Below are positions 14,198 to 22,612 of a stretch of DNA of 61,719 nt, piece after piece. The notes below the pieces were generated by a model. That model did no database searches, was not told the DNA's origin, and saw only the letters and a list, made by a program, of their open reading frames with translations. The position numbers were made by a program, and so were the translations under genes. Source of the stretch: Igneacidithiobacillus sp041146875 (GTDB lineage: Bacteria; Pseudomonadota; Gammaproteobacteria; Acidithiobacillales; Acidithiobacillaceae); the NCBI RefSeq assembly GCF_041146875.1, contig NZ_JBFRXP010000015.1, positions 1 through 61,719 on the forward strand, read 5' to 3'. Within the stretch, counting starts at the first letter, position 1. Each line of letters opens with the position of its first letter.

Positions 14198-14739
14198 GGG
14201 CGCGGAAATTCCTGCATGGCACGCTCCTGATAGACCGGCAGCCAACCGCCACGGGCACTGAAATAGCGCACCGCCTTAATGCGTTGCTGCGCGTTGAGGC
14301 GGAACCAGTGTTCGACGCCAGCCGGGATGTCGATGTAATCCCCAGCATCTACTGTCACTTCGATCTGACGCGCATCGGGCAAGACAAAGCCGAAGACGCC
14401 CTCGCCATCGACAATATAGCGCACCTCTTCATCTTCATGGATATGCACACGACAAAACTTGGCATCAAGTTCGGCAAGCAAGGGGTGCTCGGGGTAGAGA
14501 ACCACTAAATCACGCTCCTGATAACCACGCTCGCGCTGCAACTCTTGAAAAACGCTATCGAGAGCGCCAAGCAATTGCTCCTGCCCGCTCGCATCAAGCT
14601 GCGCCGGTGCAAGCATCGGCGCCGCCGCACTGGCCACAGGATAGCAGCGCAGGCGAACGCCCAACGGCTCTAAATGATCCGCCAGTAGATCCGCATCCGT
14701 CGACGCAGCTGTCGTATCTCCCCATTGCCAGGATTTCAT
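14194..14739 (-). CDS. mtnD: Acireductone dioxygenase
   Basis: 181-residue cupin metalloenzyme. Metal ligands H99, H101 and E105 are in CRVHIHEDEEVRYIVDG and H144 in IPAGVEHWF, as in acireductone dioxygenases. With Fe it makes the methionine precursor keto-methylthiobutyrate; with Ni it makes off-pathway products. The ATG at 14739 has GGGAGGGG upstream and forms ATGA with the pgeF stop. It is the last enzyme before transamination; the aminotransferase is not in this operon. Confidence 0.93.
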   Translation of the reverse strand: MKSWQWGDTTAASTDADLLADHLEPLGVRLRCYPVASAAAPMLAPAQLDASGQEQLLGALDSVFQELQRERGYQERDLVVLYPEHPLLAELDAKFCRVHIHEDEEVRYIVDGEGVFGFVLPDARQIEVTVDAGDYIDIPAGVEHWFRLNAQQRIKAVRYFSARGGWLPVYQERAMQEFPRP

Positions 14740-15488
14740 TGCCCCTCCCGCCAAATTAACGACGCCATGCGTCCACACTGCCCATCCCGACGATAGGAAA
14801 AGAAGAGCTTTTCCTCAGTATAGGTGCAGTGTTCACCACCATAAATCGCCGTCACTCCGAGCGCGGCAAGACGCTGTCGCGCCAACAAGTAGAGATCCGC
14901 CAAATAGCGCCCGCCATGCGGACGAAAAGCCAGTTCCGCCTGCGGCGAATGCGCCAAAAAAGCCGCGCGCACCTCTGCCCCGACCTCATACCGCTGCGCC
15001 CCAATAGCGGGGCCCAAGTATAGCAAAATTTCCTCAGGCGCCACCTGCATAGCGCGCATTCCCGCCTCCAGAATTCCCGCCGCCAAACCGCGCCAGCCGG
15101 CATGCAGGGCGGCAATCACGCGGCCATCTCGCGAGGCCGCCAATACCGGCAAACAATCTGCCGTGAGGATGGCGAGAGTAGCGCCGGGATTGCAAGCAAG
15201 CGCAGCATCCGCTTTGGGCGGGACAAGCGGCGTGCTCTCGGCTTCCCAGTGCGCAATATCGATTCCATGCACCTGTTGCAACCAGAGCGGCTCGTTTGGC
15301 AGCGCCAACCGGTTTCGCAACAGGCGGCGATTAGCAGCGACGGCATCGGGGGCGTCCCCCACATGGTCCGCAAGATTGAAGGACTCCCAGGGTGTTTGAC
15401 TAGAGCCCCCTTGGCGCGTGCTGAAGGCGGCGTGAACACCCGCCGGAAAGGGCCAGTCGAGGGCGAGGAATTGTGGCTCAGGAGACAC
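14736..15488 (-). CDS. pgeF: YfiH/LACC1-family purine nucleoside phosphorylase
   Basis: 250 residues of the former multicopper 'laccase domain' family: HAAFSTRQGGSS, LQQVHGIDI, ILTADCLPVLA, VIAALHAGWRGLA, YLGPAIG and GEHCTYTEEKLFFSYRR. The Cys/His zinc site is intact. Members are reported to phosphorolyse adenosine, inosine and methylthioadenosine. In front of mtnD-mtnW-mtnX-mtnB it may supply methylthioribose-1-P from methylthioadenosine, taking the place of MtnP. The start is GTG at 15488, overlapping the rluD stop by 11 bases; no better start exists. Confidence 0.88.
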   Translation of the reverse strand: MSPEPQFLALDWPFPAGVHAAFSTRQGGSSQTPWESFNLADHVGDAPDAVAANRRLLRNRLALPNEPLWLQQVHGIDIAHWEAESTPLVPPKADAALACNPGATLAILTADCLPVLAASRDGRVIAALHAGWRGLAAGILEAGMRAMQVAPEEILLYLGPAIGAQRYEVGAEVRAAFLAHSPQAELAFRPHGGRYLADLYLLARQRLAALGVTAIYGGEHCTYTEEKLFFSYRRDGQCGRMASLIWREGQ

Positions 15489-16431
15489 GGTGGCGTAACA
15501 CCGTCAGCAATCCCTCCATATCCGCCGGTAGCGGACTCTCCCAGGCGCAGAGTTCGCCATCGGCGGGGTGCTCAAGCTCCAGGCGCCAGGCATGCAAGGC
15601 CTGGCGGCGGAAGGCACGCCAGGTGACAAGCGCGGCGGCGTCGAGACCGGGCGGCACGATGCTGCGCCCACCATAGACGGGATCGCCGACCAGAGGATGA
15701 CCGATGTGGCGCATGTGTACGCGAATCTGGTGCGTGCGACCGGTCGCCAAACGCAGACGCAACAGAGTATGGCGGGGGAAGCGCTCGAGTAGACGGTAGT
15801 CGGTGCGGGCAAAACGTCCATCGCTGCGTACGGTCATGCGCAAACGATCCTGACTATGCCGGCCGATTGGCGCCTCTACCCGCCCGCCACCGGTCATCAC
15901 TCCTTGCACCAGGGCGATATATTCCCGGTGCATACTGCGCTCGGCCAACTGTTCCGTAAGGTCTTGGCGCGCATGTTCGGTTTTTGCGACCACCAGCAGG
16001 CCGCTAGTGTCTTTGTCCAAACGATGCACGATACCCGCACGCGGAAGTTTGCTGTTGCCTGGGCAATGGGCGAGCACGGCATTGGCCAGGGTGCCCCCCG
16101 GGTGTCCTGCGCCTGGGTGGGTGAGCATGCCAGCGATCTTGTCGAGGACGAGAATCTCTTCATCTTCATGCACGATCTGCAGCGGCAGCTTTTCCGCGCG
16201 CCAATGCTCTGGCTCGCGCGGCGGTAGGCGCAAATACACGGCCTCACCACCCTGCACGCGCTGGCTTGGCCGCAGCTTCTCGCCGTTGACGAGGATCTCC
16301 CCTGCCCCCAGCAATTCCTGAATACGACTGCGGCTGACTTCCGGCAGCAGCTCCGCGAGCAGGCTATCGAGACGCTCCCCTGCCTTTTCCTCTGGCAAAA
16401 CCAGTGCAATTTCCGTAGTATCGGCTTCCAT
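15478..16431 (-). CDS. rluD: 23S rRNA pseudouridine synthase RluD family
   Basis: 317 residues: an N-terminal S4 RNA-binding domain (ERLDSLLAELLPEVSRSRIQ) and the catalytic domain with GIVHRLDKDTSGLLVVAK holding the catalytic Asp, then LATGRTHQIRVHM and GHPLVGDPVYG. RluD modifies the helix 69 loop of 23S rRNA. It heads the operon that continues into pgeF and methionine salvage, the same rluD-yfiH order seen in many gammaproteobacteria. Its ATG overlaps the region of divergent bamD. Confidence 0.92.
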   Translation of the reverse strand: MEADTTEIALVLPEEKAGERLDSLLAELLPEVSRSRIQELLGAGEILVNGEKLRPSQRVQGGEAVYLRLPPREPEHWRAEKLPLQIVHEDEEILVLDKIAGMLTHPGAGHPGGTLANAVLAHCPGNSKLPRAGIVHRLDKDTSGLLVVAKTEHARQDLTEQLAERSMHREYIALVQGVMTGGGRVEAPIGRHSQDRLRMTVRSDGRFARTDYRLLERFPRHTLLRLRLATGRTHQIRVHMRHIGHPLVGDPVYGGRSIVPPGLDAAALVTWRAFRRQALHAWRLELEHPADGELCAWESPLPADMEGLLTVLRHRVS

Positions 16432-16459
16432 GGCTCGTCACTATAGATCATTGTCTGGC

Positions 16460-17197
16460 ATGCGCAAGCGCTCACTACTCGTTGTTGCAGTTCTTACCCT
16501 GGCAGCCGCTGGCTGTGCCTCGGACAATCACCACGACAAACTGCTGGACTCCCATGAGGCCGCGGCTACCATGTACCAGACGGCGAAAAACGCCCAGGAT
16601 CGCGGCGACTATGGTAGCGCGGTGCGGGACTATCAGGACCTCGAGGCCATGTATCCCTATGGCCCGTATGCCGAGCAGGCGCAGTTGAACACTGCCTACA
16701 GTTTTTATAAACAAGGCGATTCCAAGGCAGCTACCGCCGCAGCCGAGCGCTTCATTAAGCTGCACCCGGTCAACCCCTATGTGGATTATGCTTGGTATCT
16801 GAAAGGGATTTCTGAGTATCAGGCGATTGAGGGGGCAAACTGGAACCCGGTACCCCTGCACCAAGCCTTCGCCACGTTCGAAACCTTGGTCAAGCGCTGG
16901 CCGAAGAGCGCCTATGCCGCTGACGCTCGCCTGCGCATGGAAAAGATCATCGACCTACTGGGCAAGCGCAATCTCGACATCTGCAAGTTTTACTATGTGC
17001 GCGACGCCTATGTAGCATCTGCCAATCGCTGCTCTGAGGTAGTGACCAAATACCAGTTGAGCCCAGCACGCGAAGAGGCGCTGTACTATCTCTATCAGTC
17101 CTACAAACACCTCAATCTGGGCCACTTAGCGCAGAACACCGCAGCGATCCTGCGCTACAACTATCCAAAAGGGAAATACACGCAAAAGCTCGGCTGA
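16460..17197 (+). CDS. bamD: Outer-membrane assembly lipoprotein BamD
   Basis: 245 residues from the ATG at 16460. Residues 1-18 form a lipoprotein signal with lipobox LAAAGC (lipidated Cys 19). The rest is tetratricopeptide-like: YQTAKNAQDRGDYGSAVRDY, YGPYAEQAQLNTAYSFYKQG, HPVNPYVDYAWYLKG. BamD is the essential lipoprotein of the beta-barrel assembly machine. An upstream ATG at 16430 overlaps the rluD start and would weaken the signal peptide. Divergent to rluD, convergent with glnB 12 bp away. Confidence 0.93.
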   Translation: MRKRSLLVVAVLTLAAAGCASDNHHDKLLDSHEAAATMYQTAKNAQDRGDYGSAVRDYQDLEAMYPYGPYAEQAQLNTAYSFYKQGDSKAATAAAERFIKLHPVNPYVDYAWYLKGISEYQAIEGANWNPVPLHQAFATFETLVKRWPKSAYAADARLRMEKIIDLLGKRNLDICKFYYVRDAYVASANRCSEVVTKYQLSPAREEALYYLYQSYKHLNLGHLAQNTAAILRYNYPKGKYTQKLG

Positions 17198-17209
17198 GCC
17201 TTACGCCGC

Positions 17210-17548
17210 TCAGACCGCTTCGTCACCCTCTTCGCCGGTACGGATACGGATGATGCGCGAGACTTCGCTCACGAAGACCTTGCCATCACCGATCTTGCCG
17301 GTGCGCGCGGATTCGACAATGGCGTCGACGGCGCGATCGACCAGAGCATCAGGGACCACCACTTCCAACTTCAACTTGGGTAGAAAATCGACCACGTATT
17401 CGGCACCGCGGTAGAGTTCTGTGTGCCCTTTCTGACGGCCAAAACCCTTCACTTCGGTCACCGTCATGCCGGCAATCCCCATCTCCTGCAGGGCATCACG
17501 GACATCATCCAACTTGAAAGGCTTGACGATCGCTTCAATCTTTTTCAT
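17210..17548 (-). CDS. glnB: Nitrogen regulatory protein PII
   Basis: 112 residues: MKKIEAIVKPFKLDDVRDAL, the T-loop with the uridylylated Tyr in GHTELYRGAEY, and IGDGKVFVSEVSRIIRIRTG. PII binds ATP/ADP and 2-oxoglutarate and reports carbon/nitrogen state. AGGAG precedes the ATG at 17548, which forms ATGA with the nadE stop. Coupling to nadE is notable because PII proteins bind and control glutamine-dependent NAD synthetase in some proteobacteria; the upstream genes make 2-oxoglutarate. glnB versus glnK cannot be decided; no amtB is adjacent. Confidence 0.92.
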   Translation of the reverse strand: MKKIEAIVKPFKLDDVRDALQEMGIAGMTVTEVKGFGRQKGHTELYRGAEYVVDFLPKLKLEVVVPDALVDRAVDAIVESARTGKIGDGKVFVSEVSRIIRIRTGEEGDEAV

Positions 17549-19185
17549 CTCTGCTCCTGTAAACAATCCGGATCCCAAGTGCGGAAGCCGTTACTGATAG
17601 GGTAGCGACGGTCTTTGCCAAACGCCAGAGGGCTAATGCGCACCCCCGGCGCGGCTTGTCGCCTTTTATACTCGGCACGGTCAATCAGACGCAGGGCCCG
17701 CTCGACCATTTCTGCCGGAATTCCACGCGCAATAATCTCCGCTCGCCCCTCACCCCGCTCGATATAGGCATGGATAATGCTGTCGAGGACATCGTAGGGC
17801 GGCAGACTATCCTGGTCGGTCTGCCCCGGCGCCAGCTCTGCCGAGGGCGGGCGCTCGAGAACACGCTGCGGGATCACCCTACCCTGCCCATTGCGATAGC
17901 GCACCAAGTCGTAGACCAGCGTCTTGGGACAATCCTTGATGAGCGCAAAACCGCCAGCCATATCGCCGTAGAGGGTGGCATACCCCACTGCCATTTCACT
18001 CTTATTGCCGGTACTCAGCAAGAGATGGCCAAATTTGTTGGAATAGGCCATGAGCAGGCCGCCGCGGATGCGTGCCTGGAGGTTTTCCTCGGTAACGTCG
18101 GCAGAACGACCAGCGAAGACCGGTGCCAGGGTCTCCAGATAGGCGGCAAACAGCTCATCAATGGGGATGATGTCGTAGCCCACCCCAAGGCTTTTTGCCT
18201 CCGCCTCGGCGTCTTCGATACTCATCGCCGCGGTATAGCGCGACGGCAAAATCAGGGCGTGTACCCGCTCCGCGCCCAGGGCATCGGCGGCAATGGCCAG
18301 GGTCAGCGCACTATCGATACCTCCGGAAAGACCCAACACCACACCAGCAAAGCCATTTTTCTGCACATAGTCGCGCAATCCGGTCTGCAACGCAGTATAG
18401 GTTTCGGCAACGGGTTCGAGCTCTGGCGCCAGGGCGGCACCCTGCCATTGCCTATTGCTGCCCGCCTCTTCCTCGACCTCCACAAAGAGCAGCTCTTCTG
18501 CAAAGGCTTGGGCGCGGGCAAACAATCGTCCTTGCGCATCGACGCCACAGGAACCGCCATCAAAGACCAATTCGTCCTGCCCACCCACGAGATTGACATA
18601 GAGAACAGCGGCATCCGCCTCCTGCGCTCGCTGCCGCAGAATGCCTTCACGCTCGGCCTGTTTGGCGCGATGAAAGGGCGAGGCATTGAGCACCAGAACG
18701 GCATCGGCATTGCCAGGATTGCTAAGCAGCGGCATCTCGTGGCACCAGAGATCTTCACAGATGCGCAAAGCAAAACGTAGCCCATCTACGCTGAAGATCA
18801 GTTCCCCATCACCGGGATGGAAATAACGCTTTTCATCAAATACCTGATAATTGGGCAGACAGTGCTTGGCATAACTCGCCTCTACCCGGCCACTGCGCAG
18901 CAGACTGGCGGCGTTATACAGACGTCCATCACAGCGCAGGGGATGTCCAAGCACCAAAGGCAGGGGGCAAGCACGCGCAAGGCCGTCTAATGCCCGGTCA
19001 CAGCAGTCGAGAAAATCTTTGCGCAACAAGAGATCTTCCGGTGGATAGCCAGACAACACCAGCTCTGGAGCCACGAGCAGCCCTGCCCCCTGGCCCTTGG
19101 CCTCTTGTGCCAACGCCAAAATCTGCGCGGCATTGCCCGCCACATCCCCAACCCGCGGATTACACTGGGCGAGGGCTATGCGCAT
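17545..19185 (-). CDS. nadE: Glutamine-dependent NAD+ synthetase
   Basis: 546 residues, two domains. Residues 1-~260 are a nitrilase-type glutaminase with Glu in APELVLSGYP, Lys in YAKHCLPNY and Cys in LRICEDLWC. The rest is the ATP-pyrophosphatase synthetase with P-loop GLSGGIDSALTLAIA and LLLSTGNKSEMAVGY. It converts deamido-NAD to NAD using glutamine. Four bp after sucD and overlapping glnB, so it is in the TCA-arm operon. Confidence 0.94.
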   Translation of the reverse strand: MRIALAQCNPRVGDVAGNAAQILALAQEAKGQGAGLLVAPELVLSGYPPEDLLLRKDFLDCCDRALDGLARACPLPLVLGHPLRCDGRLYNAASLLRSGRVEASYAKHCLPNYQVFDEKRYFHPGDGELIFSVDGLRFALRICEDLWCHEMPLLSNPGNADAVLVLNASPFHRAKQAEREGILRQRAQEADAAVLYVNLVGGQDELVFDGGSCGVDAQGRLFARAQAFAEELLFVEVEEEAGSNRQWQGAALAPELEPVAETYTALQTGLRDYVQKNGFAGVVLGLSGGIDSALTLAIAADALGAERVHALILPSRYTAAMSIEDAEAEAKSLGVGYDIIPIDELFAAYLETLAPVFAGRSADVTEENLQARIRGGLLMAYSNKFGHLLLSTGNKSEMAVGYATLYGDMAGGFALIKDCPKTLVYDLVRYRNGQGRVIPQRVLERPPSAELAPGQTDQDSLPPYDVLDSIIHAYIERGEGRAEIIARGIPAEMVERALRLIDRAEYKRRQAAPGVRISPLAFGKDRRYPISNGFRTWDPDCLQEQR

Positions 19186-19188
19186 ATT

Positions 19189-20064
19189 TCAGGCGCCCAA
19201 GAGGGCCGCCGCCTGGCGGCCCAGCTCCGCTGGCGACGGAACGCAGTGCACCCCGGCGGCGCGCAGGATCTCGTACTTGGCCGCTGCCGTACCTGCGCCG
19301 CCATCAATGATGGCACCGGCATGCCCCATGCGCTTGCCCTTGGGCGCCGTAGAGCCAGCAATGAAAGCCACCACCGGCTTGCTCATCTCGCGTTTGATGA
19401 ACTCCGCCGCTTCTTCTTCCAGACGGCCGCCGATCTCCCCGACCATGATCACCAGCTCGGTTTGCACATCGGCCTCGAAGAGGCGCAATACCGAAACAAA
19501 GTCCATACCAATGATGGGATCTCCACCGATGCCAACGCAGCTACTCTGCCCCAAGCCGAGGCGCGTCGTTTGCTCCACCGCCTCGTAGGTCAGGGTGCCT
19601 GAGCGCGACACGATGCCCACGCGCCCGGGCAGGTGGATGGAGCCGGGCATGATACCGATCTTGGCCTGCCCAGGGGTAATGACACCCGGGCAATTAGGGC
19701 CGATCAAACGCACGTGCGGATGTTGGGCGAGGTATTGTTTGACGAGCAGCATGTCATAGACTGGAATGCCCTCGGTGATGCAGACGATGAGTTCGATTCC
19801 CGCCGCTGCTGCCTCAATAATGGCATCTGCGGCAAAGGGCGACGGCACATAAATCACCGTCGCCTCGGCCCCCGTAGCCGCTACCGCTTGTGCTACGGTA
19901 TCGAAGACCGGCAAGCCAAGATGCTCTGTGCCCCCCTTGCCCGGCGTTACGCCGCCCACCATACGCGTACCATAGGCGATGGCCTGTTCGGAGTGAAAAC
20001 TGCCTTGCTTGCCAGTAAACCCCTGGCAGATGACGCGGGTTTCGTGGCTGAGAAGAATGCTCAT
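19189..20064 (-). CDS. sucD: Succinyl-CoA synthetase alpha subunit
   Basis: 291 residues: RVICQGFTGKQGSFHSEQAI (CoA-binding), GGVTPGKGG, RLIGPNCPGVITPGQAKIG, and the phosphohistidine loop KRMGHAGAI near residue 245. Works with SucC to interconvert succinyl-CoA and succinate with ATP formation. The ATG at 20064 gives the normal length; the frame extends to 20142 without a homologous N-terminus. About 110 bp separate it from sucC. Confidence 0.94.
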   Translation of the reverse strand: MSILLSHETRVICQGFTGKQGSFHSEQAIAYGTRMVGGVTPGKGGTEHLGLPVFDTVAQAVAATGAEATVIYVPSPFAADAIIEAAAAGIELIVCITEGIPVYDMLLVKQYLAQHPHVRLIGPNCPGVITPGQAKIGIMPGSIHLPGRVGIVSRSGTLTYEAVEQTTRLGLGQSSCVGIGGDPIIGMDFVSVLRLFEADVQTELVIMVGEIGGRLEEEAAEFIKREMSKPVVAFIAGSTAPKGKRMGHAGAIIDGGAGTAAAKYEILRAAGVHCVPSPAELGRQAAALLGA

Positions 20065-20175
20065 GAATGAATTCCGAAAAAGAGTAACCGGGCGCTGATG
20101 ATCAATTCGCCCACAACGGGAAAAAACAACAGCGGCCGCCAAAACTTTGGTAAGCGAACGCCATTGACGTCCACA

Positions 20176-21339
20176 TCAAACCCGGGCCGCCTCTACCGCC
20201 TTACAAGCCGCATCGGTGAGCCCCTCGGCGGTGATCAAGCGCAGACCACTTTCCTGCAACATTGTCATCCCCTCTTCCTTCTTGGTGCCTTCCAGACGCA
20301 CCACCACCGGCAGGTGAATGCCGACCTCGTTGGCCGCTTGGATAATGCCCTGCGCTAGCAGATCGCAGCGGGTGATACCACCGAAGATGTTGACCAGAAT
20401 GGCCTTTACCCGCTGATCTGAAAGGATGAGCTTGAAGGCCTGCGTCACCTTATCGGCGGCCGCACCACCACCCACGTCGAGGAAATTGGCAGGTTCGCCC
20501 CCATGCAGCTTGATCAGGTCCATGGTCGCCATGGCCAGCCCCGCACCATTGACCATGCAGCCAATATTGCCATCGAGGGAGATGTAATTCAGGCCAAACT
20601 GCCGCGCGGTAATCTCGCGCGGATCTTGCTGGGTGGAATCGAAGAGCTCATCAGATTCGGCATGACGGTAGAGGGCGTTATCATCCATCACCACCTTGGC
20701 ATCGAGGGCGAGAACCTTGCCTTCCGCGGTCAAAGCCAGGGGGTTGATCTCTACCATCTGCGCATCAAGACGCCGGGCCAACTGGTACATTCCCTGCATC
20801 ACCTTGACCAATTGCTGCACGGCCGCGGCCGGCAGGCCCCAGGCAAAGCCCAGGTCACGCGCCTGATAGGGCAGAAAGCCCACCCCAGGATCGAGCACAA
20901 TGCGTTGAATGGCATCGGGACGAGTCGCCGCCAGCGCCTCGATCTCCATGCCACCCTCAGCCGAGGCAATAAAGGTAAGCCGCGCTGCTGCGCGATCGAC
21001 CAACAAGGCAAGATAGAATTCTCGGGTAATCTGGCTCGGTTCTTCGATGAGCAAAGCCGCCACATGCTGCCCCTCGGGGCCGGTTTGTGCCGTCACCAAG
21101 CGCTTGCCCAGCAAGGATTGCGCGGCAGCCTCTACCGCGGCAATGCTCTGCACTCGCTGCACCCCACCAGCCTTACCGCGACCACCGGCATGCACTTGCG
21201 CCTTCAACACCCAATCGCGACCGCCTAGGGCGCGCGCCTGGTTGATGGCCTCTTTGACGGAAAAGGCCGGTATTCCCTTGGGTACCGGCACCCCTTCTTC
21301 GGCCAGTAAGCGCTTGGCCTGATATTCATGCAAATTCAA
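20176..21339 (-). CDS. sucC: Succinyl-CoA synthetase beta subunit
   Basis: 387 residues: NLHEYQAKRLLAEEGVPVPK at the N-terminus, ATP-grasp segment VLKAQVHAGGRGKAGGV, MVEINPLALT, and ILVNIFGGITRCD near the C-terminus, which contacts the alpha subunit. The start codon is TTG at 21339, four bp after the icd stop, with GAGG about 10 nt upstream; no ATG is suitably placed. Confidence 0.94.
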   Translation of the reverse strand: MNLHEYQAKRLLAEEGVPVPKGIPAFSVKEAINQARALGGRDWVLKAQVHAGGRGKAGGVQRVQSIAAVEAAAQSLLGKRLVTAQTGPEGQHVAALLIEEPSQITREFYLALLVDRAAARLTFIASAEGGMEIEALAATRPDAIQRIVLDPGVGFLPYQARDLGFAWGLPAAAVQQLVKVMQGMYQLARRLDAQMVEINPLALTAEGKVLALDAKVVMDDNALYRHAESDELFDSTQQDPREITARQFGLNYISLDGNIGCMVNGAGLAMATMDLIKLHGGEPANFLDVGGGAAADKVTQAFKLILSDQRVKAILVNIFGGITRCDLLAQGIIQAANEVGIHLPVVVRLEGTKKEEGMTMLQESGLRLITAEGLTDAACKAVEAARV

Positions 21340-21343
21340 TCTG

Positions 21344-22612
21344 TCATGCCTCGATACGGCGCAAGAGCGCCGCCGTAAACTCGCTGGTAGAGAGACCGGT
21401 ATTTCCTTGCAAACTAGCCAGGTCGCCGGTTACTTCGCCCGCCGCAATGCACCCCTCCATCGCCGCAGTAATGGCCTGTGCCGCCTCCAGCCAGCCCAGA
21501 TGTTCGAGGAGCATCACACCCGAGAGAATCAGGGAGCTGGGATTGGCCTTGCCCTGCCCGGCAATGTCTGGGGCCGTGCCATGCGTGGCCTCGAAAATCG
21601 CATGGGTGTCCGACAGGTTCGCGCCGGGTGCCATGCCAATACCACCCACCTCCGCGGCCAAGGCATCGGAGATATAGTCACCGTTCAGATTCAAGGTGGC
21701 AACCACATCATAATCCTGCGGCCGCAGGAGGATCTGTTGCAAGAAATTGTCGGCAATGACATCTTTGATCACCAACTTGCCACTCTGCACGGCAGCCTTT
21801 TCGGCAGCTGCCGCCGACTCTTTACCTTCGGCCTTGGTGATGACTGCCTTTTGGCGCCAGGTAAAGACCTGAGGCGCAAACTCCCGCTCTGCCAAGGCAT
21901 AGCCCCAATCGCGGAAGCCACCCTCGGTAAACTTCATGATGTTGCCCTTGTGTACCAGGGCGACGGACTTGCGCCCATGCTGCAGAGCGTAATCAATGGC
22001 ACGGCGAATCAAGCGTTCCGAGCCCTCCTGCGACACCGGCTTGATACCAATGGCAGAAGTGGCGGGGAAGCGAATCTTTTTGACCCCCATCTCGTTCTGC
22101 AGAAAGGCAATGACCTTCTCCGCCTCAGGAGTGCCTGCCGCCCATTCGATGCCAGCGTAGATGTCTTCCGAATTCTCGCGAAAAATTACCATGTCGACAT
22201 CTTCGGGACGCTTCATCGGGCTGGGAGTGCCAGAAAAATAACGCACCGGACGCTGACAGACGTAGAGGTCGAGATCCTGGCGCAGGGCGACATTAAGGCT
22301 ACGGATACCACCGCCCACTGGCGTCTCCAGAGGCCCTTTGATGGCCACGTGGTAGCGCTGGATGGCGGCCATGGTCTCTTCCGGCAGATAGACCCCGGCG
22401 CCAAATTTCGCCACCGCCTTCTGCCCTGCATACAGCTCTTCCCAGTGAATGCGGCGCACGCTGCCATAGGCCTTGGCGATAGCTGCATCCACAACCCTGC
22501 GCATGGCTGGGGTAACATCGACGCCAATGCCATCGCCCTCAATGAAGGGGATGATGGGCTCGTTGGGAACCAGAATCTTGCCATTTACGACCTGGATTGC
22601 CGCGCCACTCAT
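21344..22612 (-). CDS. icd: Isocitrate dehydrogenase, probably NAD-specific
   Basis: 422 residues of the prokaryotic homodimeric type: IPFIEGDGIGVDVTPAM, the substrate Ser loop GGGIRSLNVALRQDLDLYVC, and ATLNLNGDYISDALAA. The coenzyme loop reads HGTAPDIAGQGKANP: Asp349 and Ile350 stand where NADP enzymes such as E. coli Icd have Lys-Tyr. Asp/Ile marks NAD-dependent enzymes, including those reported from acidithiobacilli. Its ATG forms ATGA with the aconitase stop. Confidence 0.92.
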   Translation of the reverse strand: MSGAAIQVVNGKILVPNEPIIPFIEGDGIGVDVTPAMRRVVDAAIAKAYGSVRRIHWEELYAGQKAVAKFGAGVYLPEETMAAIQRYHVAIKGPLETPVGGGIRSLNVALRQDLDLYVCQRPVRYFSGTPSPMKRPEDVDMVIFRENSEDIYAGIEWAAGTPEAEKVIAFLQNEMGVKKIRFPATSAIGIKPVSQEGSERLIRRAIDYALQHGRKSVALVHKGNIMKFTEGGFRDWGYALAEREFAPQVFTWRQKAVITKAEGKESAAAAEKAAVQSGKLVIKDVIADNFLQQILLRPQDYDVVATLNLNGDYISDALAAEVGGIGMAPGANLSDTHAIFEATHGTAPDIAGQGKANPSSLILSGVMLLEHLGWLEAAQAITAAMEGCIAAGEVTGDLASLQGNTGLSTSEFTAALLRRIEA

